Of a stretch of DNA of 5,529 nucleotides, positions 2,939-5,529 are shown piece after piece. The notes beneath the pieces are model-generated. The model was not told the DNA's origin and ran no database searches. It saw only the letters and a program-made list of their open reading frames with translations. How positions within the stretch are numbered: position 1 is the stretch's first letter; every line of letters starts with the position of its first letter. A program made the position numbers and the translations under genes. Source of the DNA: an uncultured Collinsella sp. Lineage in GTDB: Bacteria; Actinomycetota; Coriobacteriia; Coriobacteriales; Coriobacteriaceae. The stretch lies in the NCBI GenBank assembly GCA_902465465.1, contig CABQNF010000082.1, positions 1 through 5,529 on the forward strand, written 5' to 3'.

Positions 2939-5529
2939 ATGGTGAAAAAGTCACCGGAAAACACTACTCCCGCCATCGTGGACAACGTGGAGGCGCTTGA
3001 GGCTAAACTTAAATCTATGCGTGAGGCCCAGGCTAAATTCGCTGAGTACACTCAGGAGCAGGTAGACAAGATCTTCTACGAGGCTGCTATGGCCGCCAAC
3101 AAGGCTCGTATTCCTTTGGCCAAGCTCGCCATCGAGGAGACCGGCCGTGGCGTTCTCGAGGACAAGGTCATCAAGAACCACTACGCCGCTGAGTACATCT
3201 ACAACGCTTACAAGAACACCAAGACCTGCGGTGTCATCGAGCGCGACGACGCTTACGGCATCACCAAGGTCGCCGAGCCGATCGGTATCGTTGGCGCTGT
3301 CATCCCGACCACCAACCCGACCTCCACGGCCATCTTCAAGACGCTCATCTGCCTGAAGACCCGCAACGCCATCATCATCTCCCCGCACCCGGCAGCCGCC
3401 AAGTGCACCATCGCCGCCGCCAAGCTCGTTCTCGACGCAGCTGTCAAGGCCGGTGCTCCTGAGGGCATCATCGGCTGGGTCGACAAGCCGTCCATCGAGC
3501 TGACCAACATGGTCATGCGCGACGTCGACATCATTCTCGCAACCGGTGGCCCGGGCATGGTCAAGGCTGCTTACTCCTCCGGTAAGCCCGCACTCGGCGT
3601 CGGCGCCGGCAACACCCCGGTCATCATCGACGATACCGCGGACATCAAGCTCGCCGTCAACTCCATCATCCACTCCAAGACGTTCGACAACGGCATGATC
3701 TGCGCTTCCGAGCAGTCCGTCACCGTCCTCGACTCCATCTACAAGGATGTCAAGGCTGAGTTCCAGCGTCGCGGCTGCTACTTCGTCAAGCAGGGTGCCG
3801 AGATGGAGGCCCTGCGTGCCGCCATGTTCAAGAACGGCGCACTCGATCACCGCATCCCCGGCATGGCTGCCGCCAAGATCGCCGAGCTCGCCGGCATCGA
3901 GGTTCCCGCCAAGACCAAGATCCTGATCGCCGAGGTCACCTCCACCGATCCCGAGAAGGAAGAGTTCTCCCACGAGAAGCTCTCCCCGGTCCTCGCTATG
4001 TATCACGCCAAGGACTTCCAGGAGGCCGTTGACAAGGCAGAGCACCTCGTCCTCGCAGGTGGCCCGGGCCACACCGCCTCTCTCTACGTGCACCCGGCAC
4101 AGAGCGAGAAGATCGCTAAGTTCCAGCACGTCATGAAGGCCTGCCGCATCGTCATCAACACCCCGTCCTCGCACGGCGGCATCGGTGACCTCTACAACTT
4201 CGGCATGAAGCCGTCTCTAACCCTGGGCTGCGGCTCCTGGGGTGGCAACTCCGTCTCCGAGAACGTTGGGGTGAAGCACTTGATCAACGTCAAGACCGTG
4301 GCAGAGCGCCGCGAGAACATGCTGTGGTTCCGCGCACCCGAGAAGGTCTACTTCAAGAAGGGCTGCACGCCCGTCGCACTCGACGAGCTCGGCACCGTAA
4401 TGGGCAAGAAGCGCGCCTTCATCGTTACCGACCAGTTCCTCTTCAAGAATGGCAACACGCGTGCCATCGAGGCCAAGCTCGATGAGATGGGCATCGCTCA
4501 CGACTGCTTCTACGACGTTGAGCCCGATCCCTCCCTGCAGTGCGCACGTCGCGGCGCCAAGCAGATGACGCTCTTCGAGCCGGATGTCATCATCGCCGTC
4601 GGCGGCGGTTCCGCAATGGACGCCGGCAAGATCATGTGGATGATGTACGAGCACCCCGAGGCGAACTTCGAGGACATGGCCATGGACTTCATGGACATCC
4701 GCAAGCGTATCTTCACCTTCCCCGAGATGGGCAAGAAGGCTTACTTCGTCGCCGTCCCGACCTCTTCGGGCACTGGCTCCGAGTGCACGCCGTTCGCCAT
4801 CATCACCGACAAGGAGACCGGCATCAAGTGGCCGCTCGCCGACTATGCGCTGCTCCCCAACATGGCTATCGTCGACGCCGACAACTGCATGACCGCCCCG
4901 CGCGGCCTCACCGCAGCTTCCGGTATTGACGTCATGACCCACGCCATCGAGTCCTACGTCTCCATCATGGCTTCCGATTACACCAAGGGCCTCTCCGAGC
5001 GCGCCGCAAAGCTCGTCTTCGAGAACCTCCCGAGCTCCTTCACCAACGGTGCCAAGGATCCGCACGCTCGCGAGGAGATGCACAACGCATCCTGCATGGC
5101 CGGTATGGCATTCGGTAACGCCTTCCTGGGCCTCAACCACTCCATGGCCCACAAGCTCGGCGCTTTCCACCATCTGCCCCACGGCCTCGCAAACGCAGTC
5201 ATCCTGACCCGCGTCATGCGTTACAACGCCGCCGAGGCTCCTGTCAAGATGGGAACCTTCTCTCAGTATCCTTACCCCAACGCGCTGCACAACTACGCCG
5301 AGATGGCTCGTTACTGCGGCATCGACGGCAAGGACGACCGTGAGGTCTTCGAGAACTTCATCACCAAGCTCACCGAGCTCTGCGACTTCATCGGTGTCAA
5401 GCACACCATCGCTGAGTACGGCGTTGACGAGAAGTACTTCCTCGACACCCTCGACGAGATGACCGAGCAGGCATTCAACGACCAGTGCACCGGCGCTAAC
5501 CCGCGCTACCCGCTCATGAGCGAGATCAA
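2939..5529 (+). CDS. adhE: Bifunctional acetaldehyde-CoA / alcohol dehydrogenase AdhE (last codons outside window)
   Basis: AdhE reduces acetyl-CoA to acetaldehyde and then to ethanol, using two NADH, and regenerates NAD+ in anaerobic fermentation; the family assembles into cytosolic filaments (spirosomes). The 863 visible residues are nearly the whole protein (E. coli has 891). The N-terminal aldehyde dehydrogenase domain (about 20-450) has its catalytic cysteine at C255 in FDNGMICASEQS. A linker near 463-472 (WFRAPEKVYF) leads to the C-terminal iron-dependent alcohol dehydrogenase. That domain has GGGSAMDAGK for NAD binding (555-564), the PTSSGTGSE motif, and iron ligands D664, H668, H734 and H748 with the same mutual spacing as in E. 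coli. Both active sites are complete. ATG 2939 follows AAGGAG by 6 nt. Codon use is strongly biased to C/G-ending codons after the first ~25 codons, suggesting high expression. The gene appears to be transcribed on its own. Confidence 0.97.
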   Translation, partial: MVKKSPENTTPAIVDNVEALEAKLKSMREAQAKFAEYTQEQVDKIFYEAAMAANKARIPLAKLAIEETGRGVLEDKVIKNHYAAEYIYNAYKNTKTCGVIERDDAYGITKVAEPIGIVGAVIPTTNPTSTAIFKTLICLKTRNAIIISPHPAAAKCTIAAAKLVLDAAVKAGAPEGIIGWVDKPSIELTNMVMRDVDIILATGGPGMVKAAYSSGKPALGVGAGNTPVIIDDTADIKLAVNSIIHSKTFDNGMICASEQSVTVLDSIYKDVKAEFQRRGCYFVKQGAEMEALRAAMFKNGALDHRIPGMAAAKIAELAGIEVPAKTKILIAEVTSTDPEKEEFSHEKLSPVLAMYHAKDFQEAVDKAEHLVLAGGPGHTASLYVHPAQSEKIAKFQHVMKACRIVINTPSSHGGIGDLYNFGMKPSLTLGCGSWGGNSVSENVGVKHLINVKTVAERRENMLWFRAPEKVYFKKGCTPVALDELGTVMGKKRAFIVTDQFLFKNGNTRAIEAKLDEMGIAHDCFYDVEPDPSLQCARRGAKQMTLFEPDVIIAVGGGSAMDAGKIMWMMYEHPEANFEDMAMDFMDIRKRIFTFPEMGKKAYFVAVPTSSGTGSECTPFAIITDKETGIKWPLADYALLPNMAIVDADNCMTAPRGLTAASGIDVMTHAIESYVSIMASDYTKGLSERAAKLVFENLPSSFTNGAKDPHAREEMHNASCMAGMAFGNAFLGLNHSMAHKLGAFHHLPHGLANAVILTRVMRYNAAEAPVKMGTFSQYPYPNALHNYAEMARYCGIDGKDDREVFENFITKLTELCDFIGVKHTIAEYGVDEKYFLDTLDEMTEQAFNDQCTGANPRYPLMSEI

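Noticed and set aside
2680..3051. Minus-strand frame running from the right repeat into the adhE start
   Set aside because: It reads through the repeat, the palindrome and the antisense of adhE; no start site or domain supports it.
2951..5404. Two long minus-strand open frames opposite adhE (2951-4174 and 4217-5404)
   Set aside because: They are mirror frames produced by the G/C-ending codon bias of adhE. Their translations are low-complexity (rich in G, D, V, L) with no recognisable domain, and the plus-strand AdhE is unmistakable.

Overview
The window looks like a chromosomal piece of a high-GC, anaerobic, fermentative actinobacterium. The best guess is a gut Coriobacteriia such as Collinsella. 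This rests on the strong G/C third-position bias, the short four-cysteine form of ribosomal protein L28, a PyrR-headed pyrimidine operon and a full-length fermentative AdhE. The genus is an inference from memory of these families, not a search result.

Layout. Positions 1-1004 (minus strand) hold the start of a pyrimidine operon: pyrR (420-1004), then pyrB (from 415, running off the left edge), with the pyrB ribosome binding site inside the last codons of pyrR. Positions 1005-1455 are a divergent intergenic region. On the minus strand it carries a structured pyrR leader; on the plus strand it carries two promoter candidates for rpmB. rpmB (1456-1644, L28) is closed by a strong intrinsic terminator (1713-1745). 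Positions 1747-2788 are a compact mobile unit, a REPtron-like element: a RAYT/Y1-type HUH transposase gene on the minus strand bounded by two 53-bp inverted copies (50/53 identical) of a hairpin-bearing repeat. Positions 2789-2938 contain a 12-bp palindrome, an extended -10 promoter and a ribosome-binding-site hairpin. adhE follows (2939 to the right edge), lacking only its last few codons.

Function. Three housekeeping or metabolic units are placed side by side: UMP synthesis under PyrR feedback, a ribosomal protein, and the acetyl-CoA to ethanol branch of fermentation. Nothing links them biochemically. The transposase unit has inserted cleanly between the rpmB terminator and the adhE control region.

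I see no undescribed multi-gene system. The parts most worth a second look are the REPtron-like element and its duplicated hairpin ends, the pyrR leader with competing helices, and the two short hairpins beside the rpmB and adhE ribosome binding sites.
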